A stretch of DNA of 43,161 nucleotides from Desulfovibrio sp. (GTDB lineage Bacteria > Desulfobacterota > Desulfovibrionia > Desulfovibrionales > Desulfovibrionaceae): NCBI GenBank assembly GCA_004796465.1, contig QZKZ01000049.1, positions 1 through 43,161 of the forward strand. The letters are read 5' to 3'. Of the stretch, positions 17,300-25,616 are shown piece by piece. How positions within the stretch are numbered: the stretch's first letter is position 1; every line of letters starts with the position of its first letter. Position numbers and translations under genes: made by a program. The notes under the pieces are model-generated. The model worked only from the letters and a program-made list of their open reading frames with translations, had not been told where the DNA came from and made no database searches.

Positions 17300-17782
17300 A
17301 TGCACTCACTGATCGCCGCCAATCTCGCCAGACAGGACAAGGCGCTCATGCTGCTTGAGGTCATGTTGGCCGAAGAGCACGATATGCTTATGAAACGCCA
17401 GCCCCAGGCCGTGACCCGCATCGAGTTCTCCATCCACGAACTCTTGAAGCAGATCGCGTCCGAGCGCGAAAGCCTCAAGTCCATGCTCGCGCCCATGCGC
17501 GTCTTGGAATACGTGGACAATCTTTCGCCTGACCTGCCTGATCGCGAGAAAAGGACCCAGGAACTCAAGCAACTCATTTCGGACATTGACGCCAAGGAAC
17601 AGGCCTGCGCCAAAAAAGCCGAGCAAAACGCGGACATGGTCCTGGGCCTCATGGACCAGTCCAAGTCGCTCATCGACTTTCTGCATGAGCAGGTCGCGCC
17701 CAAGAAGCAGGAAGCCTACTCAGCCAAGGGCCGCTATACCGAGTCCACGGAAAGCGGTAACCTGATCAGGGGAGCCCTGTAA
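17300..17782 (+). CDS. flgN: Flagellar export chaperone FlgN
   Basis: 160 aa, predicted mostly helical, with Leu/Glu heptads (residues 10-60, 80-125) as in FlgN, which holds FlgK and FlgL before export. Primary sequence of this family is weakly conserved; the call rests on size, helical pattern and its place right before flgK. Its stop codon overlaps the flgK start (TAATG). Confidence 0.8.
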   Translation: MHSLIAANLARQDKALMLLEVMLAEEHDMLMKRQPQAVTRIEFSIHELLKQIASERESLKSMLAPMRVLEYVDNLSPDLPDREKRTQELKQLISDIDAKEQACAKKAEQNADMVLGLMDQSKSLIDFLHEQVAPKKQEAYSAKGRYTESTESGNLIRGAL

Positions 17783-19929
17783 TGGCGGGCATCAACTCCA
17801 TTCTGGACATCGGCAAGCTGGCGCTGTTCGGCAGCCAGGCCGCGATCCAGACCACCGGTAACAACATCGCCAACGTTAATACCGAGGGCTACAGCCGTCG
17901 GGAAGTGCGTTTCGATGAAAACCTCAGCCTGGACTACGCCTTTGGCCAAATCGGCACGGGCGCTCGGGCAGCAGAGATCGTCCGCCACTTCGACACCTTT
18001 ATCGAAGCGGAATACAACGACAAGGCCTCGGTCAGGGAACGCTACCTGAACTTGTGGCAGTCCCTGTCCTCGGTGGACAGCCTGTTCAACGAAGCCAACA
18101 CCGACGGCATCAACGCGGCGCTCAATCAATTTTTCCAGGACTTCCAGGATCTTTCCGTGCGGCCCGAGGACTCCGCCACCCGAGAGGCCCTGCTGGCGCG
18201 CACCGCGAACATGATTACGCTCCTGCGCAACACGGACCAAGACCTGCAGCAGCTCCAGGAGCAGGCCGAAGACGTGATCCGGCAGGACATTGCCGAAGTC
18301 AACGATTTGCTGGAGCAAATCGCGGACATCAACAAGCAGCTCAACGCCCACGACATCCCCGGCCAGAACAACGCCAACCAGCTCTACGACGAACGGGCCC
18401 TGGCCGTGCGCAAGCTGGCCGAGAAACTGGACATCACGGTCATCGAGAACAAGGACCCGGAATACCGTTCCGGCATCGGCTCCATTGGCGGCGACTACTC
18501 GATCCTGACCAAGGCCGGGCACACCTTGCTCCAAGGCACCGAGGTCTGGGAACTGTCCTATGAAGGACCGAGTACTTCCGCCCACCTGACCCAGACCTCC
18601 AACTTTGACGGCCAGATCAATTTCGACGGCAGCGATGATTTTGAATACACCATCGAGGTGGTGCAGGGCGGCCAAGTGTCCAACGCCAACGCGGGCACGG
18701 CCCAGTTCCGCGTGTCCCTGGACGGGGGCATGACCTGGGTCAAGAACGAGGACGGCACGGAGCGCCATTTCTACGCCAGGCCCTCAAGTGGCCGCGTGGC
18801 AGTGGGCGATCTGGACATCTGGTTCGATGGCGCCACCCAGGATCTGGAAGTGGGCGATCAGTTCAACATCCTGCCCAGGAACGGGATTTATTGGCACGAG
18901 AACACCTCCTCGGCCATGAATATTTCACCCGTGATCCGCGCTGACGGCACCGATGATCCACGCAGGCTCACGGGCGGCTCCCTGGCCGCCATGAGCAGCT
19001 TTACCAGCTATTATGTTGGCCGCTACCGCGACCGCTTGGACGCCTTGTCCGAGACCCTGGTCTGGGAAGTCAACCGCATCCACAGCCAGGGCGCGGGTCT
19101 CACGGCCCTGGGCGACGTCATGGGCACCTATTCCGTGCGCGACACCACCATCGCCCTGGGCAGCGACGCCTCGGGCCTGCACTACGGCGATAATCTCACC
19201 GCAGGCAACGTCATGGTCTACTGCTTTGACGCGGCCTCGGGTGAGTTGGCCTCCAATTCCAGCTACGGCCCCCTTGATTTCGACCCGACAACCGCGGGCA
19301 TCCAAAATTTCGATCCGGCCCAGCACAGCCTGTCCGACGTGGCCGCTGCCTTCAACAATACCTACGGCACATTCGTTACTGCTTCCATTGTCAACAATTC
19401 CCTGCGGGTCCAAGCGGACAGCGGCTACCAGTTCGGATTCGGCACGGATTCCACCGGGCTTTTGGCCGCCCTGGGCGTGAACACCTTTTTCAACGGTACG
19501 GACACCACGAATCTGGCCCTGAACGCCGAGGTGCGTGCCTCGTCCGACCGGATCAACGCCGGGCACATCAATGGCGCGGGCGAGTTCAATCCGGGCGACA
19601 ACAACACGGCCCTGGGCATCTCGGCCCTGGCGCACACGGCAGTGACCGTGACCACGGCGTTCGAGACCACGTCCAGTCAGACCATCACCGAGTACTATTC
19701 CACTCTGGTCTCGGGCATAGGCGGGGACACGTCCAACGCCGAGTTCACCTTCAACTACAACAAGGCCTTGGCCGACGATCTCAACGACCGGCAACAAGCC
19801 GTGTCCGGCGTGAACTTGGACGAGGAGATGAGCAACCTAATCAAACATCAGCACTCGTACCGCGCGGCAGCCAAGCTGATCACCACTGCGGACCAGATGC
19901 TGGAAACCATTTTGTCCCTGAAGTCATAA
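17782..19929 (+). CDS. flgK: Flagellar hook-associated protein 1 (FlgK)
   Basis: First junction protein between hook and filament. 715 aa against about 550 in enteric bacteria. N-terminal TTGNNIANVNTEGYSRREV and C-terminal VNLDEEMSNLIKHQHSYRAAAKLI are the family's polymerisation helices. The centre is enlarged; residues about 305-366 form a module (SLDGGMTW ... GDQFNILPRNG) that also occurs twice in FlgL. Overlaps flgN by one base. Confidence 0.95.
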   Translation: MAGINSILDIGKLALFGSQAAIQTTGNNIANVNTEGYSRREVRFDENLSLDYAFGQIGTGARAAEIVRHFDTFIEAEYNDKASVRERYLNLWQSLSSVDSLFNEANTDGINAALNQFFQDFQDLSVRPEDSATREALLARTANMITLLRNTDQDLQQLQEQAEDVIRQDIAEVNDLLEQIADINKQLNAHDIPGQNNANQLYDERALAVRKLAEKLDITVIENKDPEYRSGIGSIGGDYSILTKAGHTLLQGTEVWELSYEGPSTSAHLTQTSNFDGQINFDGSDDFEYTIEVVQGGQVSNANAGTAQFRVSLDGGMTWVKNEDGTERHFYARPSSGRVAVGDLDIWFDGATQDLEVGDQFNILPRNGIYWHENTSSAMNISPVIRADGTDDPRRLTGGSLAAMSSFTSYYVGRYRDRLDALSETLVWEVNRIHSQGAGLTALGDVMGTYSVRDTTIALGSDASGLHYGDNLTAGNVMVYCFDAASGELASNSSYGPLDFDPTTAGIQNFDPAQHSLSDVAAAFNNTYGTFVTASIVNNSLRVQADSGYQFGFGTDSTGLLAALGVNTFFNGTDTTNLALNAEVRASSDRINAGHINGAGEFNPGDNNTALGISALAHTAVTVTTAFETTSSQTITEYYSTLVSGIGGDTSNAEFTFNYNKALADDLNDRQQAVSGVNLDEEMSNLIKHQHSYRAAAKLITTADQMLETILSLKS

Positions 19930-19944
19930 GGAGGGAACCACGCC

Positions 19945-21477
19945 ATGGCAGTCCGCGTTTCCCACCAAAGTCTGTTCAATAACTTTGTCACGCACATGAA
20001 CAAATCCCTGGTCGAGCTCATGGATATGAATATCCAAGCCTCGAGCCAGAAAAAGATCAACAAGCCCTCGGACGATCCCGCAGGCACGGCCCGGGTCCTG
20101 TCCTACCGCAGCAATCTGTCTTCCCTGGGCCAGTACCGCGAAAACATCGATTCGGCCCGGGGCTGGCTGGGCATGGCCGACAGCACCCTGATCCAGGTCA
20201 ACACCGTGCTCACCCGCTGCAAAGAGCTGGCCGAGCAGGCCGCCACAGGCACCTATTCCAAGGAAAACCGGGACCAGATCAGCTTTGAGGTGCGCGAGCT
20301 CTTTGAGCAGCTCATCACCCTGTCCAACACGGAATACGAAGGAAAACACATCTTTTCCGGGCACAAGGTGGATGAATCCGCCTTCGTGGAAACCATGGCC
20401 GTGACCACCAATGACGCGGCCCTGTCCAACGCCACCTTTTCCATTACCGGCGCTTCGTCGAGCACCGTGCTCGTACAGTTCACCACAGCCGGGACAGTGG
20501 GCACGGACGCCTTGGACTTCCGATATTCCCGCGACGGCGGCGACTCCTGGACAAACGGCACCTTGGCTGCCGGAGCCACGGAGATCGATCTCAACGGCGT
20601 GCGCGTGGACATTTCTCCTGGAACCGTGATTCAGGCCGTGGACATCACCAACACCAGCTCCACCAACAACGGCACCTGGCTCTGGGTGCGCCCGGCCGCC
20701 ATGTACCAGGGCGACGACGTGGACGCCATTGAGGTGGACCACTTTGGCGCGGCCAATGTCACGACAACGGGCACGGGCTATTTTGAGCAAGACGTGTACG
20801 TGCGCATCGACAATGCCGCTGCTGTCAACCTTTCCGGCGCTGTCAGCTATTCCTACTCCCTGGACCGGGGCGTGACCTGGGTCACGGGCAACACCAAACC
20901 CCCGTCCGCAGTGGCCAGCAATGCGGCCCTGGTGGTGCCTGGCGGGTTCCTGGAGCTCAGTTCCAATGGCGGCAACACCCTGAGTCCGGGCGAGCAGTTC
21001 ATTATCCGCCCGCGCCGGGCCGAGTTGCGCTTCGAGATTTCCCCCAGCGATTACGTGGCGGTCAATGCCGTGGGCAAGGACGTGTTCGGCGGCCTCTATG
21101 TGGACCCGGCCGCGAGCAACGCCTCAGCGGCCTTGGGAGGCAGTGCCCGCAACATGTTCGAGACCGTGGGCGAACTGGTGGGATATATTGAGACCAACAA
21201 CCAGGACGGCATCCAGCGAGCCCTGGAAGCCCTGCGCACGGCCAGCGAGCACGTGCTGACCCAGGCCGGCAAGGTGGGCGGCCGTGAGAACCGTTTGGAT
21301 ACGGCGGACAACGTGCTCTCCAGCCTGGAGCTCACCAACCAGGAGCGCATGTCCACGGTGGAAGACGTGGATGTGGCCGAACTCATGACCGATCTGGCCC
21401 ATCAGCAGATCGTGTACGAGTCCGTGCTCAAGTCCTCGTCCACGATCATGCGCATGAGTTTGGTGAACTACATCTAG
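19945..21477 (+). CDS. flgL: Flagellar hook-associated protein 3 (FlgL)
   Basis: Second junction protein, flagellin-like. 510 aa, much longer than the usual 300-320. N-terminal NKPSDDPAGTARVLSYRS and the C-terminal coiled region (VDVAELMTDLAHQQIVYESVL) are conserved. The extra length lies between residues 150 and 375 and contains two copies of a module beginning YSRDGGDSW (about 185-255) and YSLDRGVTW (about 297-356), each the same type as the one in FlgK. AAGGAGGG precedes the ATG. Confidence 0.93.
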   Translation: MAVRVSHQSLFNNFVTHMNKSLVELMDMNIQASSQKKINKPSDDPAGTARVLSYRSNLSSLGQYRENIDSARGWLGMADSTLIQVNTVLTRCKELAEQAATGTYSKENRDQISFEVRELFEQLITLSNTEYEGKHIFSGHKVDESAFVETMAVTTNDAALSNATFSITGASSSTVLVQFTTAGTVGTDALDFRYSRDGGDSWTNGTLAAGATEIDLNGVRVDISPGTVIQAVDITNTSSTNNGTWLWVRPAAMYQGDDVDAIEVDHFGAANVTTTGTGYFEQDVYVRIDNAAAVNLSGAVSYSYSLDRGVTWVTGNTKPPSAVASNAALVVPGGFLELSSNGGNTLSPGEQFIIRPRRAELRFEISPSDYVAVNAVGKDVFGGLYVDPAASNASAALGGSARNMFETVGELVGYIETNNQDGIQRALEALRTASEHVLTQAGKVGGRENRLDTADNVLSSLELTNQERMSTVEDVDVAELMTDLAHQQIVYESVLKSSSTIMRMSLVNYI

Positions 21478-21623
21478 CAGACTGTTGCAAAAGTATCGTC
21501 TCGGGCCTTTCGTGCGCCTCGCATCGGGAATTGTGGTACTGCTTGCTGGACGCGGGCTGTAGAGTCGGGTAGATGAAAAGAGCCGGGCAAGGGCTCGGCA
21601 TAACACTGGATAGACGGCACAGC

Positions 21624-21863
21624 ATGCTCATTTTGACGCGACGCCCCGGCGAAAGCCTGCATTTGGGCGAAGACATAAAGATCAAGGTCCTTGGGGTCCA
21701 GGGCAAGCAGATTAAGCTTGGCCTGGAAGTGCCCAGGGACATGACCGTGTACCGGGAGGAAGTCTACCTCCGGGTCCAGGAGCAGAACATCGAGGCCCTG
21801 GATTCCCGAGACGACGATCTCTTGGCCGCGAGCTCGCTATGGCAAGAAACAAAGAAAAAGTGA
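21624..21863 (+). CDS. csrA: Carbon storage regulator CsrA
   Basis: Translational repressor that binds GGA in hairpin loops of target mRNAs. 79 aa starting [15 protein letters not shown]; core motifs [15 protein letters not shown] and YREEVYLRV are intact. The true start is the ATG at 21624, 17 codons inside the open frame that begins at 21573. The site ahead of it (GGATAGACGG) is a weak ribosome site and contains a GGA, which may matter for self-control. Linked to fliW by a 25-base overlap. Confidence 0.95.
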   Translation: MLILTRRPGESLHLGEDIKIKVLGVQGKQIKLGLEVPRDMTVYREEVYLRVQEQNIEALDSRDDDLLAASSLWQETKKK

Positions 21864-22324
21864 TCCACACCCGCGTGGGCGAGCGGGCCGTTGACCTGGA
21901 CAAGGTGCTGTACTTTCCCAGGGGCCTGATTGGTTTGGAAAAACACCGAGAGTTCATCCTGCTGCAAATCAGGGATGATTCTCCCTTTTTGGTTTTGCAG
22001 TCCATGTCCAACCCCCGGGTGGGACTGCTCGTGGCCGATCCCTACAGCTTCACCACGGACTACGAAATCACCTTGGGCGAACCCGAGCGCAGGATTCTCA
22101 AGCTCAAGACCCTGCGCCAGGCCGCTGTGCTGGTGACCGTGACCATTCCTCCGGGCGAGCCGGAAAAGACCGCCCTCAACCTCACGGGACCGATTCTGGT
22201 CAACCACGAGGCAAAGCTGGGGCTGCAAGTGCCCCAGACGGACTCGGACTACCCGAGCCATCTCTACCTTCATTTGGACAAGCAGGAAGACGGGACGGAA
22301 GACGGCTTGGAAGAAACGACTTGA
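21839..22324 (+). CDS. fliW: Flagellar assembly factor FliW
   Basis: 161 aa. FliW binds CsrA and relieves its repression of flagellin mRNA; when flagellin accumulates it takes FliW away, closing the loop. The [11 protein letters not shown]-type motif (here [16 protein letters not shown]) and [10 protein letters not shown] are diagnostic. Starts within csrA, so the regulator and antagonist are translated together. Confidence 0.93.
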   Translation: MARNKEKVIHTRVGERAVDLDKVLYFPRGLIGLEKHREFILLQIRDDSPFLVLQSMSNPRVGLLVADPYSFTTDYEITLGEPERRILKLKTLRQAAVLVTVTIPPGEPEKTALNLTGPILVNHEAKLGLQVPQTDSDYPSHLYLHLDKQEDGTEDGLEETT

Positions 22325-22332
22325 GCCCATCC

Positions 22333-22357
22333 AGGCCGCTGCCAGGGGCAACGGCCT
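22333..22357. terminator. Hairpin between convergent fliW and flgM
   Basis: AGGCCG / CGGCCT outer stem and TGCC / GGCA inner stem with a 3-base loop and one internal mismatch, overlapping the flgM stop codon by two bases. No U-tract on either side, so it may be a weak bidirectional terminator or 3'-end stabiliser. Confidence 0.45.
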
Positions 22358-22664
22358 AGATGATCAGCTCAAGATCTTCCTTGACCATGTTTTCCGCGAT
22401 CTTGCGGGTGTCGATCTGGTACTCGCCGGACTCGATCTGGGCTTTGATGGCCGCGACCTTTTCGCGCCGCACCTCGGAGGCCGAGGCGGCAGCGCCAAGG
22501 GCTTCGGTACGCAGCTTGGCCTCGTCGGAAAGGCTGACGCGGTCGCCGGCCGAGCCGGATTCCGCAGCCTTGTCCTTACGCGCCTTGGCAGCGTCCTCAT
22601 TGGCCTTCTCCACCTTGGACTGATCGTAAGGCCCAAGCTTTCCGAGAAGGTTGTTAATCTCCAT
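22356..22664 (-). CDS. flgM: Anti-sigma-28 factor FlgM
   Basis: 102 aa. Holds FliA (sigma-28) inactive until exported through the finished hook-basal body. N-terminal half is disordered and Lys/Glu/Ala-rich; the C-terminal half (DRVSLSDEAKL, then VAAIKAQIESGEYQIDTRKIAENMV) is the sigma-binding region with its typical GxYxID motif. ATG with GGGGAGGAG upstream. Follows the FlgM-associated gene by 29 bases, presumably one transcript. Confidence 0.93.
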   Translation of the reverse strand: MEINNLLGKLGPYDQSKVEKANEDAAKARKDKAAESGSAGDRVSLSDEAKLRTEALGAAASASEVRREKVAAIKAQIESGEYQIDTRKIAENMVKEDLELII

Positions 22665-22693
22665 TTCTCTCTCCTCCCCTCTATTACAGCGGA

Positions 22694-23110
22694 TTACAGC
22701 ATGGTTTCATCCACCTTGTCGAGGGTTATTTTCCATAACCGATTGAGCAAATGCATCTTTTCGTGGTTTGCGATCTCCTGGGGTCCTCCCGGGGTCTCGC
22801 GAAAAATTTGCAAATCCTGTTCCGTGAGAGGGAATTCAAAGTACAGTTCTTCGCCGAACTCCTTTTCCAGTTGTGCCTTGATCTCATGCACCACCGGGTT
22901 GTCGGCCCCGGCGATGATCAGGTTCTCGACGATTTCCTTGGCCACCCGCTCCACAAGCTGACGCCTCTTGACCTCCCGTGGGATGGACACGGCATCTTCG
23001 GCCTGGGCCGCTCTGAGTGAGCGGCGATACTTGGCCAGCCTGCGGGCGGTGACCAACTGCCGGTCATATCCCAGCAGCATGTTGCGAACAAAGGTCGACT
23101 TTATGGTCAC
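22694..23110 (-). CDS. FlgM-associated protein, DVU0524-like
   Basis: 138 aa, soluble, highly charged and helical, no known catalytic motif. I recognise it as the kind of protein found next to flgM in Desulfovibrio (DVU0524 family); the match is from memory of the family and its place, not from a search. GTG start at 23110 with GAGGGGAG 5 bases upstream. It lies 25 bases downstream of a sigma-28 promoter, so it is probably a late flagellar gene acting with FlgM. Function unknown. Confidence 0.8.
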   Translation of the reverse strand: MTIKSTFVRNMLLGYDRQLVTARRLAKYRRSLRAAQAEDAVSIPREVKRRQLVERVAKEIVENLIIAGADNPVVHEIKAQLEKEFGEELYFEFPLTEQDLQIFRETPGGPQEIANHEKMHLLNRLWKITLDKVDETML

Positions 23111-23134
23111 TTGTTCTCCCCTCTCGTAATAGCC

Positions 23135-23161
23135 TATCGGCCTAGGTCCAGGATTTCTTTA
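23135..23161 (-). promoter_or_regulatory. Sigma-28 (FliA) promoter of the flgM operon
   Basis: Minus strand TAAA (23161-23158), 16 bases, then GCCGATA (23141-23135). The FliA consensus is TAAA-N15-GCCGATAA. It places the start of transcription about 20 bases before the GTG of the FlgM-associated gene. This would put flgM under the factor it inhibits, a known feedback design. Confidence 0.75.
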
Positions 23162-23184
23162 GGGACGTTTTCATTTTTTCTTGT

Positions 23185-23208
23185 TTCATAATATTTTGGA
23201 ATTATGAA
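23185..23208. repeat. AT-rich perfect palindrome in flgM-maf intergenic region
   Basis: TTCATAAT / ATTATGAA, 8-bp arms with an 8-base centre, inside an AT-rich stretch (about 23165-23250) that stands out from the GC-rich surroundings. It could be an operator or a structured RNA element upstream of the sigma-28 promoter. Apart from these, the 272 bases between the FlgM-associated gene and maf hold no gene. Confidence 0.5.
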
Positions 23209-23382
23209 TATTTTTAAAATTGGTGAGAGAAAAGTTTTCTTCTTGAGGAAAAGTGGGGTAGTTATTGACAAAAGTGGGGGATGATAAAGTGTCGGCCTGG
23301 ACTGTCGGGATTTTGGCCAGGGCCTTGGGGAGAGCACTTTTGTACAATGGTTTGAAATACCGTGGGAAATAAGGAGAGAGTC

Positions 23383-24006
23383 ATGTTCATGGCAACGCTT
23401 CCAGTAATTCTTGCGTCTGGATCGCCCCGGCGGCGGGACATGCTCGCGGAGCTGGGCATGGACTTTAGGGTTGTGCCGAGCCAAGCGCCAGAGCCCGAAC
23501 GCCAACCCGAAGACACTCCCGAGAAATACGCCGTGGAAACCGCATGGGCCAAAGGCGTTGACGTTGCGGGCTCCGAGGAACTGGCAGGGATCGACCACGC
23601 CGTGCTTCTGGCCGCGGACACCATCGTGGTTCTGGATGACGACGTGTTGGGTAAACCGTCCGATAAAGAAGAGGCCGTGAACATGCTCAAGCAACTGGCC
23701 GGACGAAGCCACGAAGTGATCACCGGTGTTTTGCTGGCCAAATGCTTGCGGGGAGAGGTGCGTGAGGAAAAACGATTTGCCGTGTCCACCAAGGTCACCA
23801 TGTTTCCCTGGGCCGAGGACGCCATTCGCGCCTACGCGGCTACGGGCGAGCCCCTGGACAAGGCCGGGGGTTACGGCATCCAGGGCAAGGGCGGCTTTTT
23901 GGTCTCCGGCGTGCGGGGCTCCTATCATAATGTCGTGGGGCTGCCCCTGGTGCGGGTGCTGGAGGTGTTGGTGGAGTGGGGGGCGGTCGTTCCAAGGGAC
24001 GGTTGA
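23383..24006 (+). CDS. maf: Maf family nucleotide pyrophosphatase
   Basis: 207 aa. Hydrolyses non-canonical or modified nucleoside triphosphates (dTTP/UTP-type Maf). Shows the N-terminal ILASGSPRRRDML, the AADTIVVLDDDVLGKP motif with catalytic Asp, and the GVTAY-like region near GGYGIQGKG. ATG at 23383 has AAGGAGAG 4-6 bases upstream; a GTG 7 codons earlier lies before that ribosome site. Single gene, divergent from the flgM operon. Confidence 0.92.
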   Translation: MFMATLPVILASGSPRRRDMLAELGMDFRVVPSQAPEPERQPEDTPEKYAVETAWAKGVDVAGSEELAGIDHAVLLAADTIVVLDDDVLGKPSDKEEAVNMLKQLAGRSHEVITGVLLAKCLRGEVREEKRFAVSTKVTMFPWAEDAIRAYAATGEPLDKAGGYGIQGKGGFLVSGVRGSYHNVVGLPLVRVLEVLVEWGAVVPRDG

Positions 24007-24089
24007 TACGTCCATTATTCGCAGTATGTTCCTGCAGAAAGTTTCGCCAGACTACCAGTGAAGGGGGCAAGATTGCAGGGTAACCCACC

Positions 24090-24117
24090 TTGAAAACTCA
24101 AGATTTGTTGATAAATA
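24090..24117 (+). promoter_or_regulatory. Possible sigma-70 promoter of the LysE-family gene
   Basis: TTGAAA, 16 bases, TAAATA. It lies in an AT-rich segment between maf and the transporter; a small inverted repeat CTTGA / TCAAG overlaps the -35. The match is modest. Confidence 0.35.
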
Positions 24118-24210
24118 AACAACACAAGGGTGGTCTCCTCCTGCAGGGGCTTGATTGCGACTTGTTGTTTTGTGGGAAGAATTCTCAATTCAAGCGGAGA
24201 GGAAAAGTGG

Positions 24211-24825
24211 ATGCCGTATGTCGATACTTTGGTGGCGGTTGCCCTGATCTGGATTGTCGCGGCTGTTACACCAGGCCCCAATTTTTTTATTGTGGTCCAC
24301 GGGGCAGTTAGAGAAGAAAGTCGGTTCCCCCATTTTATCGTACTGGGAATTGTTGTCGGTACTCTGATATGGGCGATTTTTGGATACTTTGGGGTAGCGG
24401 TCTTGTTCAGCGCAGTTCCCTGCTTGTACTATTTCCTTAAAGTAGCTGGCGGCTCGTATCTCGTATACATTGGCTGTTTCTTTTTGTTTTTTGGTAGGAA
24501 ATGTAATGCGAAGCATAGTATAGATGTTCCTACTCCGATGTCGTGCTTTAGGTCCGGACTAATGACAAACTTGCTGAATCCTAAGACAGCAGCGTTTATG
24601 TCGAGCCTATTTGCAGCAGTTGTCAGCAAGGATTCTCCTGCCGATATCGGAGTATTATGCATGTTGCTTATTTGTTCTATTTCCGCTGTATGGTATTCGC
24701 TTGTTGCCGTGCTGTTTTCTTCCAACTGCGCAAGGGGAGGATATAACAGATATCGCCGTTCCATTGAGCGACTTGCAGGAGGAATTTTTATTGCTTTTGG
24801 AGTGAAGCTTGCCGCGTCTGAGTAA
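24211..24825 (+). CDS. LysE/RhtB-family amino-acid exporter
   Basis: 204 aa, about six hydrophobic segments. N-terminal VTPGPNFF and mid-protein NLLNPKTAAF are the LysE-family signatures; these proteins export amino acids or small metabolites. ATG at 24211 chosen because GGAGAGG is 8 bases upstream; the frame is open 27 codons earlier without support. Codon use and GC content are visibly lower than in maf and the flagellar genes, suggesting horizontal acquisition. The substrate cannot be told. Confidence 0.85.
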   Translation: MPYVDTLVAVALIWIVAAVTPGPNFFIVVHGAVREESRFPHFIVLGIVVGTLIWAIFGYFGVAVLFSAVPCLYYFLKVAGGSYLVYIGCFFLFFGRKCNAKHSIDVPTPMSCFRSGLMTNLLNPKTAAFMSSLFAAVVSKDSPADIGVLCMLLICSISAVWYSLVAVLFSSNCARGGYNRYRRSIERLAGGIFIAFGVKLAASE

Positions 24826-24829
24826 GGAG

Positions 24830-24934
24830 ATGCGGTTGCAACTTGGGGTCGTTGATGAAACCGTGTTTTACCGTTGCGATCAATATCTTGTAGCCCGTGA
24901 GAGTAAGATGTCCCGTAACAATCTATTGGAGTAA
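24830..24934 (+). CDS. Small ORF or gene remnant, 34 codons
   Basis: ATG-TAA frame filling the gap between the exporter and the 4Fe-4S protein. It contains VDETVFYRC and DQYLVARESK. AAGGAG lies too close to the ATG for efficient initiation. It could be the tail of a lost gene. No family recognised. Confidence 0.25.
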   Translation: MRLQLGVVDETVFYRCDQYLVARESKMSRNNLLE

Positions 24935-24937
24935 AGC

Positions 24938-25612
24938 ATGGAAGTTCGTGACAAGGTGATCGATATCTGCGCCCAGGCGAACGGGGTAGACTTGGTCGGC
25001 ATCGCGCCAGTGGAGCGGTTCAGTGATTTGCCGGAGAACAGTCGGCCAACAGCGTACCTGCCGTCTACAAAAAGTGTTGTTGTGCTGGGATCACAAGTAT
25101 TCGAGGTCCTGACCAAGAGGCTCACAGCCCAGAAGAAGGTTGGCGAGGTCTCCTTTCGGGACTTTTATGACGCGCACAATGAAACCGTGGTTCACGACTT
25201 GACGCAGACCGCCTATCGTGTGGCCAGATACTTGACCAATCAGGGGTTTGCTTCAATGAACATTGGGCAAGATTTAACGGATTATCGGACCATTACAGGA
25301 CCTTTTTCCTTTAAGTTCGCAGCGATTCAGGCGGGCTTGGGAGTTCTCGGGAAAAGCGGACTTCTCATTACCCCTGAGTACGGACCTCGAATAAAGTTGA
25401 GTGCTGTCCTCACCGAAGCGGACTTGGCAGGGGATCCGCTGAATACTGATGACGTGTGCGGAGACTGCGACATCTGTATCAAGGTGTGTCCCTCAGGTGC
25501 GCTCAAGCCGCCGGAACAAGGAAAAATCCCCAATTATGACCGGTTTGTGTGCAATTCCTTTTATACCGCCAATGAGGGGTGTGGCATGTGCCTGGCCAAA
25601 TGCCCGCGGTGA
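24938..25612 (+). CDS. 4Fe-4S double-cluster protein related to epoxyqueuosine reductase
   Basis: 224 aa. The middle (AAIQAGLGVLGKSGLLITPEYGPRIKL) resembles the QueG core GLGxxGKxxLLI, and the end carries two 4Fe-4S motifs: Cys174, 177, 180, 184 and Cys205, 215, 218, 222. The last cysteine is two residues from the stop. QueG itself is about 340-380 aa and reduces epoxyqueuosine in tRNA with cobalamin; this protein is much shorter and lacks the C-terminal HEAT-like part, so tRNA activity is doubtful. GGAG upstream of ATG. The next gene starts 4 bases after its stop. Confidence 0.8.
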   Translation: MEVRDKVIDICAQANGVDLVGIAPVERFSDLPENSRPTAYLPSTKSVVVLGSQVFEVLTKRLTAQKKVGEVSFRDFYDAHNETVVHDLTQTAYRVARYLTNQGFASMNIGQDLTDYRTITGPFSFKFAAIQAGLGVLGKSGLLITPEYGPRIKLSAVLTEADLAGDPLNTDDVCGDCDICIKVCPSGALKPPEQGKIPNYDRFVCNSFYTANEGCGMCLAKCPR

Positions 25613-25616
25613 AGAC

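Noticed and set aside
21478-21560. Sequence after flgL beginning CAGACTGTTGCAAAAG, resembling an insertion-sequence end
   Set aside because: No transposase, no second terminal repeat and no target duplication seen. Could be tested by genome-wide search for copies.
23265-23288. TTGACA and TAAAGT ahead of maf
   Set aside because: Spacing of 14 bases is too short for a sigma-70 promoter; left uncalled.
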